Shown piece after piece: positions 41,263 to 49,184 of a stretch of 61,025 nucleotides of DNA; within the stretch, counting starts at the first letter, position 1, and each line of letters begins with the position of its first letter. The stretch covers positions 103,797 through 164,821 of the forward strand of contig NZ_AOLJ01000022.1 in the NCBI RefSeq assembly GCF_000336775.1, written 5' to 3'. The position numbers were made by a program, and so were the translations under genes. This DNA is from Haloferax gibbonsii ATCC 33959 (lineage in GTDB: Archaea > Halobacteriota > Halobacteria > Halobacteriales > Haloferacaceae). The notes beneath the pieces were generated by a model. That model ran no database searches and was not told the origin of the DNA. It worked only from the letters and a program-made list of their open reading frames with translations.

Positions 41263-42567
41263 TCAGCGCCGACGGACGACGAGCGGCGTTTCGCCCTTCG
41301 GTTGGGTCGTCATCTCGGGCGTGATTTCTAACTCTCCGTCGCCGCCCCAGCCGAGGTCGAAGTCGCGGAGGACGGTCGCGAGCACGATTTTCGCCTCCGT
41401 GAGCGCGAACGCCCGCCCGAGACAGCTCCGCGGCCCGGCCCCGAAGGGGAGGTAGGCGTAGGCGGGGCGGTCGGTCTCTCCGTCCCAGCGCTCGGGTCGG
41501 AACGCGAGCGGGTCGTCGTACCACCGGTCGTCGCGGTGGATGCGGATGACAGAGAGGTGGATGTCCGCGCCCGCCGGAACGGCCCGGTCGCCGGTCGGAA
41601 ACGGCTTCGCCGTCTCCCGCGGGAGCGTGTGAACCGGCGGGTAGAGCCTGAGCGTCTCCTTGATGACGCGTTCGAGCACCGGGAGTTCCCCGGTCGCCTC
41701 GGCGGTCACGGGGCCGTCGCCGACGACGCGGTCGACCTCGTCGGCGGCGCGCTCGCGGACATCGGGGTGCGTCGCGAGCAGGTACAGCGCGTAGGTGAGC
41801 GCGAGCGCCGTCGTCTCGTGGCCGGCGAAAATCAGGCCCACGAGCTGGTTCTCCAGCGACTCGACGGTCGCCGGGTAGTCGGCGTCGGTCCCGAGCGCGT
41901 CGGCGAGTCGGCGCGTCAGGCTCTCCTCGTCGGCGGTCTCGACCAGCGTTCTGACCTCCTCGCGGAGGACTCGGTCGGCCCGGTCGAACCGACACCTGCT
42001 CGGCGTCGGGACCCACGACGGCAACACCCACGAGGCGGGCGCGAAGCGGCCGTTGAGGCCGTCGGCGGCCGAGCGAACTCGGCGGTCGCCGTCGAGGTCG
42101 AGTTCCCGCCCGAGGATGGTGGCGAAGATGATGTCCAGTGTGACGGACTTCATCTCGGCTTCGAGCGACAGCGTCCCCGAGTCGGGCCACGTCCACAGGC
42201 GGCGCTCGACCTGCCGGCGCATCACGGACGCGTACTCGTCGACCCGCTCCCAGCGGAAGAACGGCTCTAGCTCGTCGCGCTGTCGCCGCCACTCGTCCCC
42301 CTCGGCGGCGATGACGGCGTCGCCGAAGGCGGCCTCGAACTCGCCGCCCTTGACGATGGTATCGCGGTCGGTCACGAACGCCCGCTCGAAGTGGTCGGGG
42401 TGGGCGAGGACGTACAGGTCGCCCATACCGACCACGTCGAGTCCGACCGCGTCCTCGACGCCGTGGTCCGCGAGGAGGTCGGCGACGAAGCCGAACGGGT
42501 CGGCCGCGAAGCCGACGGTGTGGCCCACGAGCGGGAGGCCGTTCGGTGTCGGTGGCGGTGAAGTCAC
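41263..42567 (-). CDS. Cytochrome P450
   Basis: The 434-residue protein starts at a GTG (42567). It has the I-helix oxygen motif LIFAGHETTALALTY, the K-helix ExxR in VIKETLRLYPP, the PERF-like FRPERWDGE and the heme-thiolate loop YLPFGAGPRSCLGRAFA with the axial Cys. It lacks an N-terminal membrane anchor, as in soluble bacterial and archaeal P450s. It should insert oxygen into an unknown, perhaps isoprenoid or fatty acid, substrate with electrons from a ferredoxin. No redox partner is nearby. It resembles the haloarchaeal CYP174-type group by memory only. Confidence 0.94.
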   Translation of the reverse strand: MTSPPPTPNGLPLVGHTVGFAADPFGFVADLLADHGVEDAVGLDVVGMGDLYVLAHPDHFERAFVTDRDTIVKGGEFEAAFGDAVIAAEGDEWRRQRDELEPFFRWERVDEYASVMRRQVERRLWTWPDSGTLSLEAEMKSVTLDIIFATILGRELDLDGDRRVRSAADGLNGRFAPASWVLPSWVPTPSRCRFDRADRVLREEVRTLVETADEESLTRRLADALGTDADYPATVESLENQLVGLIFAGHETTALALTYALYLLATHPDVRERAADEVDRVVGDGPVTAEATGELPVLERVIKETLRLYPPVHTLPRETAKPFPTGDRAVPAGADIHLSVIRIHRDDRWYDDPLAFRPERWDGETDRPAYAYLPFGAGPRSCLGRAFALTEAKIVLATVLRDFDLGWGGDGELEITPEMTTQPKGETPLVVRRR

Positions 42568-42588
42568 ACCTCCACTATGGCGAACATC

Positions 42589-42597
42589 GATAAAATA
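42589..42597 (-). promoter_or_regulatory. Putative TATA box of the P450 gene
   Basis: On the minus strand the sequence is TATTTTATC, centred 26 bases before the GTG start. It shows that the P450 gene, although 72 bases downstream of purM on the same strand, probably has its own promoter and a leaderless message. Confidence 0.5.
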
Positions 42598-42639
42598 GTG
42601 CTTCTAATCGAACAGTTCGATTTGGCAAGCTATCCGCGC

Positions 42640-43614
42640 TCAGAGGTCGAGGCCGCGAATCGAGACGCCGTCGCCCGCTTCGACGCGGCCGATGACGCGG
42701 CCGTCGGTCGCCTCGACCAGCGCCTCGGCGTTCGCCTCGGGGACGGCCGCGACGAAGCCGGTGCCCATGTTGAACGTCGTGTGCATCTCCTCGTCGGAGA
42801 CGCCGCCGCGCTCCTGGACGAACTCGAACACCGGCTGGGGGTCGAAGGCGTCGTCGACGACGTAGCGGAACTCGCCCATGCGTTCGAGGTTGGTCCAGCC
42901 GCCGCCGGTGACGTGGGCCGCGGCGTTGGTCTCGGCGGCGCGCAGGTCGTCCAGCAGGTAGGTGTAGAGCCGCGTCGGTTCGAGGAGCGCCTCGCCGACG
43001 GTGTCGTAGTCGTCGCCGTCCCACGCGTCGTCGTAGTCGCCGTCGGCCGTGGCGGCCTTGCGGGCGAGCGTGAGTCCGTTCGAGTGGATACCCGACGACG
43101 GGAAGCCGACGAGCGCGTCGCCCTCCTCGGCCTCCCCGGGGAAGATAGCGTCCTTCTTCGCCAGTCCGGCGCAGGTGCCCGCGAGGTCGAGACCGTTGAT
43201 GACCTCGGGCATGACCGCCGTCTCGCCGCCGACGAGTTCGATGTCCGCCTCCTCGGCACCCGCGGCGAGGCCCTGTCCGACCTGCTCGGCGAACGTCTCG
43301 TCGGGCGCGTCGACCGCGAGGTAGTCCACGAACGCGACGGGCCGGACGCCGGCCGCGACGAGGTCGTTGGCGTTCATGGCGATGCAGTCGATGCCGACCG
43401 TCGAGTAGTCGCCGAGCGCCTCGGCGACGAGCAGTTTGGTGCCGACGCCGTCGGTGGCGAGCCCGAGGTAGCGGTCGCCGATGTCGAGCAGGCCGGCGTA
43501 GTCGCCCGACCCGCCGCCGACCTGCGCGACGAGCGCGGCGGTCGCGGCCTCGCTCGCCTCGATGTCGACGCCCGCGTCGGCGTAGGTCATCCCTTCGGAG
43601 TCGTCGTTCGTCAT
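42640..43614 (-). CDS. purM: Phosphoribosylformylglycinamidine cyclo-ligase (AIR synthetase)
   Basis: The 324-residue enzyme has the PurM fold: MTYADAGVDIEASEAA at the start, LATDGVGTKLLVAEALGDYSTVGIDCIAMNANDLVAAGVRPVAF in the ATP/dimer region, ELVGGETAVMPEV, VGFPSSGIHSNGLTLARK and AAAHVTGGGWTNLERM. It closes the imidazole ring of FGAM to AIR with ATP in purine biosynthesis. AAATATAAAAT at 43636-43646 gives a TATA box 27 bases before the ATG. No other purine genes are adjacent. Confidence 0.96.
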   Translation of the reverse strand: MTNDDSEGMTYADAGVDIEASEAATAALVAQVGGGSGDYAGLLDIGDRYLGLATDGVGTKLLVAEALGDYSTVGIDCIAMNANDLVAAGVRPVAFVDYLAVDAPDETFAEQVGQGLAAGAEEADIELVGGETAVMPEVINGLDLAGTCAGLAKKDAIFPGEAEEGDALVGFPSSGIHSNGLTLARKAATADGDYDDAWDGDDYDTVGEALLEPTRLYTYLLDDLRAAETNAAAHVTGGGWTNLERMGEFRYVVDDAFDPQPVFEFVQERGGVSDEEMHTTFNMGTGFVAAVPEANAEALVEATDGRVIGRVEAGDGVSIRGLDL

Positions 43615-44017
43615 GTTCGTGTACGAGATAGGCCGAAATATAAAATCACAGGGTACGAATCATACACGTTCTCGCATAAGTGAGCGTTCGCCGCCGGTCG
43701 GTCGTCGGTCGTACCGGGGGTCGCTCCTCCGGTTGTTCACATCCTGCCGGTCGCGCGCACGCTCTGACGACCCCGCTACGACCCTCCTAATCGACGCTCT
43801 CCGAGCCGATTATATTGAATAATCTATAACTTTTGCAATATTTGCGAAAAAGCACCAGAGGGCAGTATAAAATTTCTCGGCGCTTCTGGTGCCTTCATAA
43901 AACGTTACGAAAGAAGAATGTTCGCCCTAAGCCGGGTCTGAACAGTCGAAAAAGAAGCGAATTCACGGTAACGCTCGACCCCTTATATGATGGTCCCCGT
44001 CGTATGCAGGAGTGACG
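43615..44017. promoter_or_regulatory. AT-rich intergenic island with inverted repeats
   Basis: No convincing gene in 403 bases between divergent purM and a small membrane-protein gene. It holds the purM TATA box (43636-43646), the downstream gene's box CTTATATG (43982-43989), and an AT-rich core 43800-43990 with three inverted repeats: GATTAT/ATAATC at 43808-43824, GCAA/TTGC at 43835-43845, and GCACCAGA/TCTGGTGC at 43852-43892, whose 25-base loop contains a further TATA-like TATAAAATTT. A 60-codon open frame (43833-44015) has atypical composition and is not called. Confidence 0.5.
43852..43892. repeat. Inverted repeat flanking a TATA-like element
   Basis: Arms of eight bases, GCACCAGA at 43852-43859 and TCTGGTGC at 43885-43892, are exact reverse complements around a 25-base spacer containing TATAAAATTT at 43866-43875. 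This could be a regulator site around a promoter or the stem of a small RNA. Confidence 0.6.
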
Positions 44018-44254
44018 ATGTCCGGAATCCCCTCCACGACCGACTCGATCGCGCTCGACTTCGCATCGACCATCGGCCGCCTCGCGTACGCCCCCCTCGA
44101 GACCGTCGCGTTCTGGTCGGCAGTCGCGCTGCCCCTCGCGTACCTGCCCGTCCTCAGCGGCGGTCTCTCAGCCGGCGAACTCCCCCTCTTCGCCGGGCTC
44201 ATCGCCGTCCACGCCGTCGCGCTCGTTCTCGGGCGCGACCACGGCCAGCAGTAA
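44018..44254 (+). CDS. Small two-helix membrane protein
   Basis: The 78-residue protein from the ATG at 44018 has two membrane segments (TVAFWSAVALPLAYLPVL and LPLFAGLIAVHAVALVLG) and a polar N-terminus (SGIPSTTDSIALDFAST). CTTATATG about 32 bases upstream is the likely TATA box, which favours this start over a GTG six bases earlier. No family recognised. It is the only gene downstream of the AT-rich island. Confidence 0.75.
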   Translation: MSGIPSTTDSIALDFASTIGRLAYAPLETVAFWSAVALPLAYLPVLSGGLSAGELPLFAGLIAVHAVALVLGRDHGQQ

Positions 44255-44737
44255 CCGCGACCCCGACGCGTACGACCAACCCGGATTCGTCTCGGTTCCC
44301 CGCCGACGCTTTCCCCTCCCCACGGCGCGCGTCAGCACCCCCTGCCCGACCGCGAACCGCCCGCAAACCAGCCCACCTGACACTGGCCCAACCCAACCCA
44401 ACCCAACCTGACTCCGACGCCGACTCCAACCTCGACGGCCCGACCTGTTCCCGTCGCACTCGCGCGGTCCCCTCTTCTCTCCGTTCGTTCCCGAAGACCC
44501 CGTCCCCCGCCGGGTCGTTCCCCCTCGTCTGTTTCATCCGTTGAACCCGTACGCCTCGGCAGTCCCTTCCGGTCTCCCGCTTTCGCCGCTTCGGTGAACC
44601 GGGGCCGCCGCCCGCGTGACGCCGCAGCTATCAGTTGTCGCTTCGGGGGTGGCGGAGAAGTCGAAGCCGGACGGACCAGCAACCGAATTTCGGAGCCGTC
44701 CCGAATCTCGGGACCACCCCGAATCCCCGTCAGTGGG
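44255..44737. other. 480-base gene-free, pyrimidine-rich region between convergent genes
   Basis: No frame here has convincing protein features. The plus strand is strongly C-rich, and a stretch of C-tracts at 44387-44408 forms a telomere-like repeat (listed separately). I see no tRNA, and no RNase P or SRP RNA core that I can recognise. It may be a long 3' region or an unrecognised RNA. Confidence 0.5.
44387..44408 (-). repeat. Telomere-like G-quadruplex motif
   Basis: The minus strand reads GGGTTGGGTTGGGTTGGG, four G3 tracts separated by TT, with a further GGTT at the 5' side. This fits the classic intramolecular G-quadruplex rule with short loops. It lies in the gene-free region between two convergent genes. 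Confidence 0.85.
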
Positions 44738-45361
44738 TCAGAACCCGACGAACAGGAACAGACCGACCGTGAGGAGAACCGACAGGACGAGGACGCCGGC
44801 GAACGCCGGCGTGCTCCACGCCTTGACCGTCTTGCCGTCGAGCGACCCGAAGGGAAGCATGTTGAACGCCGCGAGGAAGGCGTTGATGATGAGCCCGCGA
44901 GAGCCGACGAGTTGGACCACGTCGGAGCCGACGAGGACGCCGACGACGAGCACCGGCGCGAAGGCGACGAGGAGCAGCAGGTTCGTCACCGGGCCCGCGA
45001 GGGCGATGAGGCCGTGTTCGCGCTCGGTGAGCACGCCGCGGTGGTAGACCGCTCCGGGCGCGGCGAAGATGAACCCGACGAGCGCGCTCATGATGGCGAC
45101 TGCGAGCATGCCGTAGTCGGCGCGGAACTCGGCGACCTGATTGAACCTGACGGCGACGACCTTGTGTGCGACCTCGTGGAGGAGGAAGCCCACGCCGGCA
45201 GTCAGCAGGCTCACGACGAGCGCGAGGCCGAACGACCCGCTCGTCAGCAGTTGGATGGTTCGGTTGCCGCCGCCGGCGAAGAAGATGGCGAAGGCGAGGC
45301 CGAGCGCGACCCACGCGACGAGCAGGTCGCGGAGTTCGCGCGAGGAAAAGGAGACGTTCAC
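44738..45361 (-). CDS. M50-family intramembrane zinc protease (site-2 protease-like)
   Basis: The 207-residue membrane protein has HEVAH at residues 62-66 within a hydrophobic helix (GVGFLLHEVAHKVVAVRFN) and the second zinc site NMLPFGSLDGK, with Asp175, the two hallmarks of M50 site-2 proteases. About six membrane helices and no PDZ or CBS domain are seen, so it is a minimal member. It cleaves a membrane-embedded substrate, not identified. The GTG start at 45361 overlaps the TGA of the TraB-family gene upstream (GTGA), so expression is coupled to that protein. Confidence 0.9.
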   Translation of the reverse strand: MNVSFSSRELRDLLVAWVALGLAFAIFFAGGGNRTIQLLTSGSFGLALVVSLLTAGVGFLLHEVAHKVVAVRFNQVAEFRADYGMLAVAIMSALVGFIFAAPGAVYHRGVLTEREHGLIALAGPVTNLLLLVAFAPVLVVGVLVGSDVVQLVGSRGLIINAFLAAFNMLPFGSLDGKTVKAWSTPAFAGVLVLSVLLTVGLFLFVGF

Positions 45362-47037
45362 GTCAGGGACCTCCAGATGAGGTCGGCGCTGTTACGCGCG
45401 CCCTCGAACATCAGGTTCGCCACGCCCGCGACGCCGCCGAGGTCGGAGGCGATGACGGGGATGACGTAGGTGACGAAGAGGAAGCTCGCGATGATGCTCC
45501 CGATGTTCGTCATGGCGACGACCATGATGAGCTTGAACAGCGGCACGTCGAACATCTGGCCGACGAGTTCGACGATGGGCGTCTCCTCGTCGGAGAGCAG
45601 TTCGTTCAGTTTGCCGATGTCGCCGACGTTGACCGGCGTGTGTCGGAGTTCGACGTAGCCGGTGAACCAGCCGGGCGCGAGAAGCGGGTTGATGGAGGTC
45701 ATCCACGCGACGAGGCCGCCGACGAGGGCGGAGGTCCACCGCGCGCCGGCGACCTTGGCGAGCGCGGCGGCGAACACGCCGTTGATGAGGAACCACGCGC
45801 CGAAGATGGTCAAGAGCCGCTCGTTGCCGACGCCGGCCATCGCCAGGAGGACGAAGAAGGCGATGAACACGGCGGTGACGCCGAAGCCGAGCAGTTTCCC
45901 CCACGGGAAGCCGTCCTTCTCCGCGACGCCGACGAGCGACTCCATCGGCGGGAGCGTCTCGGGGTGTGCGAGGTAGTTCTCGATGCCCTCGCGGTGGCCC
46001 GCGCCGACGATGGCGACGACGTGCCGACCGGACTGCCGGAGCGCGACGAGTTGGTGGGCGATGTAGGCGTCGCGCTCGTCGATGAGCGCCTCCGCGCCGC
46101 CGGGGCTGAACCGACGGAACTCCTCCATCATCGCCGAGACCACGTCGCCGTCGGTCAGTTCGGCCATGTCGAACTCCTCGTAGTCGGCGTCGCCCTCGGC
46201 GGGCACGAACAGGCCGAAGGCGTTCAGGACCGCGCCGGCGGTGACGCCCACGACGACGCCCGCGAGGACGCCGATGACGAGGCTCCCGACGATGGCGGTG
46301 CCGAGGCTCCCGAGGATTCCGGAGACGAGGCCGGTGCCGAGTCCGAGGCCGAAGCCGGCGACGATACCGATTGCCGCGCCGCCGCCGAGCCCCGCGAGAA
46401 CCGCGTCGTCGCCGTCGAGGGAGAACGAGGCGGCGGTGTAGAGCAGGTACGCGGACGCGGCCCCGAGGACCGCGGCGGTCGCGGTGCGCGTCAACAGGAG
46501 GTCGGTGACGCCGACCGCGCCCCCGAACAGGCCGACGAGCGGCCCGAGGAAGACGCCGACGGCGATGCCCAACACCGCGCCGACCCCGCGGGCGTCGGCG
46601 ACGCCGAACAGGAGGTCACCGGCCATGCGCACCTTTTCGAGCGTGCCCATCCGCCGCCAGAAGCGCTGGATGGTGACTTGGATGTCGCGGTCGACGAGCG
46701 CCACGTCGAGGCCCTCGTCTTCGGCGGTCTCGACCGCCGCGAGCATGTCCGCGCCGGGCTTTACGTCGAACTTGTCTCCCATCCGCGACTGGACGTACGA
46801 GAGCATCCAGTAGGCGATAAACTGGAAGACGGTGTTGCCGCGAAGCAGGTCGCGCGCTTCGATGTCGTCGGGCGTTCCGCCCTTCATCTGCCGGTAGCGA
46901 CCCTCGTCGAGTTCGACCGCGACGACGTCGGGACGCTCTTCCCTGACGGTCTCTTCGACCTCTCTGACGCTGTCGGCCGAGACGTGGGCCGTGCCGACGA
47001 CGCGGACGTGACCCTCGCCGGGCGACGAATCGTTCAT
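45358..47037 (-). CDS. TraB/PrgY family membrane protein
   Basis: From the ATG at 47037 the protein has 559 residues. The N-terminal half is a TraB/PrgY/GumN-type domain (VRVVGTAHVSADSVREVEE, RPDVVAVELDEGRY, VALVDRDIQVTIQRFW, VAIVGAGHREGIENYL), whose conserved GTAH and GxGH His/Glu pattern resembles Tiki-like metalloproteases. A hydrophobic insertion and a C-terminal series of helices give about eight membrane segments. Enterococcal PrgY limits peptide-pheromone activity; archaeal function is unknown. It is followed by an overlapping M50 protease gene. TATA box at 47059-47068, 26 bases upstream. Confidence 0.9.
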   Translation of the reverse strand: MNDSSPGEGHVRVVGTAHVSADSVREVEETVREERPDVVAVELDEGRYRQMKGGTPDDIEARDLLRGNTVFQFIAYWMLSYVQSRMGDKFDVKPGADMLAAVETAEDEGLDVALVDRDIQVTIQRFWRRMGTLEKVRMAGDLLFGVADARGVGAVLGIAVGVFLGPLVGLFGGAVGVTDLLLTRTATAAVLGAASAYLLYTAASFSLDGDDAVLAGLGGGAAIGIVAGFGLGLGTGLVSGILGSLGTAIVGSLVIGVLAGVVVGVTAGAVLNAFGLFVPAEGDADYEEFDMAELTDGDVVSAMMEEFRRFSPGGAEALIDERDAYIAHQLVALRQSGRHVVAIVGAGHREGIENYLAHPETLPPMESLVGVAEKDGFPWGKLLGFGVTAVFIAFFVLLAMAGVGNERLLTIFGAWFLINGVFAAALAKVAGARWTSALVGGLVAWMTSINPLLAPGWFTGYVELRHTPVNVGDIGKLNELLSDEETPIVELVGQMFDVPLFKLIMVVAMTNIGSIIASFLFVTYVIPVIASDLGGVAGVANLMFEGARNSADLIWRSLT

Positions 47038-47058
47038 CGCCGGGTTTACCGCCCCACG

Positions 47059-47068
47059 GTTTTTATCC
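47059..47068. promoter_or_regulatory. AT element shared by two divergent promoters
   Basis: GTTTTTATCC is the only AT-rich element in the 53 bases between the TraB gene (start 47037, minus) and the glycerate kinase gene (start 47091, plus). Its centre is 26 and 28 bases from the two start codons, so both transcripts appear to use one bidirectional TATA region and to be leaderless. Confidence 0.55.
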
Positions 47069-47090
47069 GTGTCGGCATCTCCCACGAACT

Positions 47091-48419
47091 ATGCAGGATT
47101 TCGACGCGCACACCCCGACGCCCGCCCACGAGACGGCCATCGACTGCCTGCAGGCCGGCGTCGAGGCCGTCCTCCCCGACCGCGTCGTCCGCGAGTCGGT
47201 GTCGCTCGACGGCGACACCCTGACCGTCGCGGACGAGACCTACGACCTGACCGCCTACGACCGCATCCTCGTCGTCGGCGGGGGCAAAGCCGGCGACGGC
47301 GTCGCAGACGCCCTCGAAGCCGTCCTCGGCGACCGCATCGACGACGGTGTCGTCGTGACGCCCGACCCGACGCCGAGCCCCGACGGGCGCATCGAGCGAC
47401 TCCCCGGCGACCACCCGGTCCCCTCCGCGCGCGGCGTCGAGAGCACCCGGCGGCTCGTTGACCTCATCTCCGACCTCGACGACCGCACGCTCGTCCTCGC
47501 CGCCATCACGGGCGGTGCGAGCGCGGTTCTCCCGTCACCCGCCGAGGGCATCTCGCTCGCCGAGTTGCAGGAGACGACCGACAGGCTGCTCGAAAGCGGC
47601 GCGGAGATTCACGACCTCAACGCGGTCAGAAAGCACGTTTCGACGCTGAAAGGCGGCGGCCTCGCACGGCTCGCCGCCCCCGCGACGGTCGTCGGCCTCG
47701 TCCTCTCGGACGTGGTCGGAAACGACCTCGGCGTCATCGCCTCCGGCCCGACCGCGCCCGACGAGACGACCTACGACGACGCCCTCGACGTGCTGGACCG
47801 CTTCGACCTCGACGTGCCGAAATCGGTCCGCACGCGCCTCGCCCGCGGCTCCGCCGGCGACATCCCGGAGACGCCGAAACCCGGCGACTCGGTGTTCGAC
47901 CGGGTGACGAACCACGTTCTCGCGGACACGTTCACCGCGCTCGACGCCGCTCGCGAGGTGGCCGACGAACGGGGGTACGACCCGCTCGTCCTCTCCTCTC
48001 GCGTGCGCGGCGAGGCGCGCGAGGCCGCGAAGACCCACGTCGCCGTCGCGGAGGAGTCGCTCGCGACCGGGAACCCGATTGCCGCGCCCGCCGTGGTCCT
48101 CTCGGGCGGCGAGTGTACCGTGACGGTCCGCGGGGACGGCGACGGCGGGCCGAACCTCGAATTCTGCCTCGCGGCCGCCGCCGAACTCCCCGAGGAGACC
48201 GTCCTCGCCAGCATCGACAGCGACGGGAAAGACGGCGGGACGGAGGTCGCGGGCGCGGTCGTGGACTCGTCGACCGTCGACGCCGGGGACGCCCACGACG
48301 CGCTGGCGAGAAACGACGCGCTCCCGGTGCTTCGGGAGGCCGGCGCGCTCGTCGAGTCCGGCGCGACGGGGACGAACGTCAACGACCTGCGCGTCGTCGT
48401 GGTCGGCGAGGGCGTCTGA
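47091..48419 (+). CDS. Glycerate 2-kinase (MOFRL family)
   Basis: The 442-residue protein has the two-domain MOFRL glycerate kinase: RILVVGGGKAGDGVADALE, DHPVPSARGVESTRRLVDLI, AITGGASAVLPSPAEGIS and GLVLSDVVGNDLGVIASGPT in the N-terminal domain, and SGGECTVTVRGDGDGGPNLEFCLAAAAEL with SIDSDGKDGGTEVAGAVVD in the C-terminal MOFRL domain. It phosphorylates D-glycerate to 2-phosphoglycerate. It could feed three-carbon acids into lower glycolysis beside the glycerol/DHA genes ten kilobases on. Promoter shared with the TraB gene. Confidence 0.94.
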   Translation: MQDFDAHTPTPAHETAIDCLQAGVEAVLPDRVVRESVSLDGDTLTVADETYDLTAYDRILVVGGGKAGDGVADALEAVLGDRIDDGVVVTPDPTPSPDGRIERLPGDHPVPSARGVESTRRLVDLISDLDDRTLVLAAITGGASAVLPSPAEGISLAELQETTDRLLESGAEIHDLNAVRKHVSTLKGGGLARLAAPATVVGLVLSDVVGNDLGVIASGPTAPDETTYDDALDVLDRFDLDVPKSVRTRLARGSAGDIPETPKPGDSVFDRVTNHVLADTFTALDAAREVADERGYDPLVLSSRVRGEAREAAKTHVAVAEESLATGNPIAAPAVVLSGGECTVTVRGDGDGGPNLEFCLAAAAELPEETVLASIDSDGKDGGTEVAGAVVDSSTVDAGDAHDALARNDALPVLREAGALVESGATGTNVNDLRVVVVGEGV

Positions 48420-48482
48420 GCGCCGACAGTTCCGCGGGCGACGGACAACAGGTTTGTATCCTCCGGCGGAGTACTCACCCCC

Positions 48483-49103
48483 ATGGCCGGTTTGTTGCCC
48501 TCCACTCCCGACACCTCCGCCGCGGACGAATCCTCCCCGCGGGTCATCGGACTCGACGACGACGAGGCGTCGGACCTCCTCTCGGCGCTCTCGTCGGAGA
48601 CGGCCCGCCGCGTGCTCGCCGCGCTCCACGACAAGCCGACGAACGCCGCGGACCTCGCGGAACGCGTCGACACGTCGCTTCAGAACGTCCAGTACCACCT
48701 CCGAAAGCTCGACGACGCGGGCCTCGTCGAGGTGGTCGACACCGTCTACTCCGAGAAGGGCCGCGAGATGAAGGTGTACGCGCCCGCCGACAGGCCGCTG
48801 GTCGTCGTCGCCGCCGGCGAGGAGACGCGGACGGGGCTGGCGTCCATGCTGACGAGCCTGCTCGGCGGCGTCGCCGTCTTGGGCCTGCTCTCGGCGTTCG
48901 TCCAGTGGGTCGCGTCGCGGGGCCTCGGCGTTCTCGGCGGTGCCGGCGGTGCCGCGGAGTCCGCCGACGCCGGGACGGTCTCGACGATGGCCGCGGAGGC
49001 CGCGCCCGCGGCGGCGCAGGGAATCCCGCCGGGGCTCGCCTTCTTCGCCGGCGGCCTCGCCATCCTGCTCGTCATCGCGGCCGTTCAGTTCGCCCGACGC
49101 TGA
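48483..49103 (+). CDS. Membrane-anchored winged-helix (ArsR-type) regulator
   Basis: The 206-residue protein begins with an ArsR-like winged helix (residues 28-100): ASDLLSALSSETARRVLAAL, NAADLAERVDTSLQNVQYHLRKLDDAGLVEVV and a YSEKGREMKVY wing. Two membrane segments follow, TSLLGGVAVLGLLSAFVQWV and GLAFFAGGLAILLVIAAVQF, separated by a Gly/Ala-rich, probably external loop. Such proteins are thought to sense membrane or surface conditions and act on DNA directly. GGTTTGTATCC about 30 bases upstream is the promoter. Targets unknown; no metal-binding Cys pair is present. Confidence 0.88.
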   Translation: MAGLLPSTPDTSAADESSPRVIGLDDDEASDLLSALSSETARRVLAALHDKPTNAADLAERVDTSLQNVQYHLRKLDDAGLVEVVDTVYSEKGREMKVYAPADRPLVVVAAGEETRTGLASMLTSLLGGVAVLGLLSAFVQWVASRGLGVLGGAGGAAESADAGTVSTMAAEAAPAAAQGIPPGLAFFAGGLAILLVIAAVQFARR

Positions 49104-49184
49104 GCGCTCACGGGGAGCGACGGCGACCGGGTCGGCGACTCGTTCTGGGGTAACTATTCGTACTCCGGCCAACTACAGCATAGC

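Noticed and set aside
43833..44015. 60-codon plus-strand frame in the AT-rich island
   Set aside because: It is Lys/Arg-rich with atypical codon use, overlaps the inverted repeats and runs into the promoter of the next gene.
44387..44408. A real telomere or chromosome end
   Set aside because: Only four to five units are present and genes continue on both sides; haloarchaeal replicons are circular.
44199..44537. 112-codon minus-strand frame in the gene-free region
   Set aside because: Gly/Arg/Glu low-complexity translation of the C-rich strand, overlapping a better-supported gene end.
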